A DNA stretch of 64,000 nucleotides, from the NCBI RefSeq assembly GCF_014192715.1, contig NZ_JACHYH010000008.1, forward strand, positions 62,001 through 126,000, read 5' to 3'. Both the position numbers and the translations under genes were made by a program. Position 1 is the first letter of the stretch, and each line of letters starts with the position of its first letter. The notes beneath the pieces were generated by a model. That model searched no databases. It was not told the origin of the DNA and saw only the letters and a program-made list of their open reading frames with translations. The DNA comes from Luteibacter sp. Sphag1AF. Lineage in GTDB: Bacteria > Pseudomonadota > Gammaproteobacteria > Xanthomonadales > Rhodanobacteraceae. This document shows, in pieces, positions 63,245 through 64,000 of this stretch.

Positions 63245-63623
63245 CGAACAGAGTTTCTGGATTCATCATGGCTCATTTATGGCGAGCCCCTCCCTAACTT
63301 CGGTGCACGCCATCTCGCTGCTTCTAAGTTGCTGATGCATAAAGGGTTGGTTGGGGTTGCTTGATTTTTATTGGGATGCCTTGCAGTTCCAGCGATAATC
63401 CAAGCCTGTTTTGCAACTTTGTGCCTGGACCTCATAGTGGAGACCACCGCGCGCCGGATCCACGGACGAATTGATGCGCCTAGCTATATGCCTGACGGTG
63501 GCCGACGCTACTTACTCGCTAGGAGCATTTCCAACGATGAGCGTCTTGGCAGATGGATTTCGTGAAGGGCGGTAGCACCACTCTTCGCAAGTGCGACTAT
63601 TCTCAGGGGAATTGGGGGGGCGG
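63245..63623. other. Gene-free stretch between integrase and helicase
   Basis: About 380 bp of lower-GC DNA. A 64-codon open frame at 63371-63565 exists but has no ribosome-binding site or family match, and I do not call it a gene. No clear terminator or repeat was seen. A regulatory function for the helicase gene is possible. Confidence 0.6.
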
Positions 63624-64000
63624 ATGGACGTTTTTTCGCTGCGAGAACAGCTGATCGGGGATTACAGTCGGTTCGCCCGCTCATTCACAACAATCCTGGC
63701 GGAAGATCTCCGTCGTGGTGTCGATGACGCCTATTCCAGCGGGCGTTATTGGCCAGATCCGTTGATCCAGATCAACCCTCGCTACAAGCAAGGACGCTCA
63801 ACTTCGGATCTTGCTACGGCTGCCGAACTCCACCCGCTTACGGCAACACTCTTTCCGATCGAATTGTATCGCCACCAGGAACAGGCCATTGCCTTCGGCT
63901 CCAAAGGCGAGAGTTTCGTCGTGACCACCGGCACTGGGTCCGGCAAGTCGCTTTGCTTCTTTTTGCCTATCGTCGACGCCGTGCTTCGTGCCAAGGAGCA
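63624..64000 (+). CDS. ATP-dependent DEAD/DEAH-type helicase, 3'-truncated by window end
   Basis: First 125 codons only. ATG 63624 is preceded by a purine-rich GGGGGGGCGG run. The Q-motif-like LYRHQEQAI (81-89) and Walker A TTGTGSGKSLCF (101-112) are intact, so this is an SF2 ATPase. The N-terminal 80 residues (WPDPLIQINPRYKQG, LATAAELHPLTATLF) resemble those I associate with the large COG1205/YprA-like helicases, including DruE of Druantia and DrmA/DrmB of DISARM. Which system it belongs to cannot be said from 125 residues. Being island cargo next to an integrase favours a defence role. Confidence 0.8.
   Translation, partial: MDVFSLREQLIGDYSRFARSFTTILAEDLRRGVDDAYSSGRYWPDPLIQINPRYKQGRSTSDLATAAELHPLTATLFPIELYRHQEQAIAFGSKGESFVVTTGTGSGKSLCFFLPIVDAVLRAKE

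Larger units (their letters stand above)
61782..64000 (+). mobile_element. Left end of an integrative element inserted at tRNA-Leu
   Basis: Starts right after tRNA-Leu, whose 3' end would be the attachment site. It holds integrase-arm-like repeats (61799-61944), a P4-type integrase, an AT-richer gene-poor stretch and a helicase gene, then runs off the window. The sequence is less GC-rich than the neighbouring core genes. The right end and attR lie outside, so size and cargo are unknown. In relatives I recall nuo genes following secG and this tRNA, which fits an insertion. Confidence 0.75.

Noticed and set aside
63371-63565. 64-codon frame in the island
   Set aside because: No ribosome-binding site, no family match and compositional noise; left as non-coding.
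1-64000. CRISPR array
   Set aside because: No set of regularly spaced direct repeats with unique spacers was seen on reading the window.

Overview
This is a high-GC, gene-dense bacterial chromosome segment. It carries lipid A genes (lpxH, an lpxO-like hydroxylase), an outer-membrane lipoprotein after dapA, a phoB-phoR-ppk-ppx arrangement, a GH19 chitinase and an EamA/LysR pair. Together these point to a gammaproteobacterium of the Xanthomonadales (Lysobacterales), most likely Rhodanobacteraceae (Luteibacter/Dyella/Rhodanobacter-like). This placement comes from gene content and protein similarity recalled from knowledge; no search was run.

Left part (1-12.1 kb): the 3' part of purF and a ferritin-like DUF455 gene read rightward. 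A long leftward block follows. In order of transcription it is a BepA-like M48 protease, phoB, phoR, ppk, an MGDG-synthase/UgtP-type glycosyltransferase, a small membrane protein, ppx, a periplasmic cyclophilin, lpxH and a potassium channel. A Pho-box-like site lies directly upstream of phoB. The layout ties phosphate sensing to polyphosphate metabolism and perhaps to replacement of phospholipids by glycolipids.

Middle part (13.9-45.3 kb), mostly housekeeping: grxC with an AhpD-like partner, NAD-type isocitrate dehydrogenase, an LpxO-like hydroxylase, thiD, a PIN-PhoH protein, bcp-gcvR, dapA with a BamC-like lipoprotein, fdxA, tRNA-Glu, pcnB-folK-panB-panC-panD, and pgi. Then come a secreted amidase, a di-heme and tri-heme cytochrome c pair, mug, an MscS channel, typA, an unusual lipoprotein with a pilin-like C-terminal module, a 3-hydroxybutyrate oligomer hydrolase, ppiB, an aminotransferase, mdh, a short-form 6-phosphogluconate dehydrogenase and a glutathionyl-hydroquinone reductase.

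Right part (45.5-61.7 kb), more accessory: a secreted GH19 chitinase with two N-terminal chitin-binding-like modules, an M1 peptidase, a Pr6Pr membrane protein, a large KatE-type catalase, an ABC exporter, a LysR regulator divergent from an EamA transporter, a serine hydrolase, a DUF3772-MscS channel, tpiA and secG.

Right edge (61.7-64 kb): a tRNA-Leu(GAG) is followed at once by a P4-type tyrosine integrase, an AT-richer non-coding stretch, and the first 125 codons of an ATP-dependent helicase cut by the window end. This is the left end of an integrative element inserted at the tRNA. The truncated helicase resembles the large SF2 helicases of anti-phage systems such as DISARM, Druantia and Dpd, so the cargo beyond the window is the best candidate for an undescribed system. 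Short GTGGGAGCGAGC-type palindromes recur between genes and look like a REP family.
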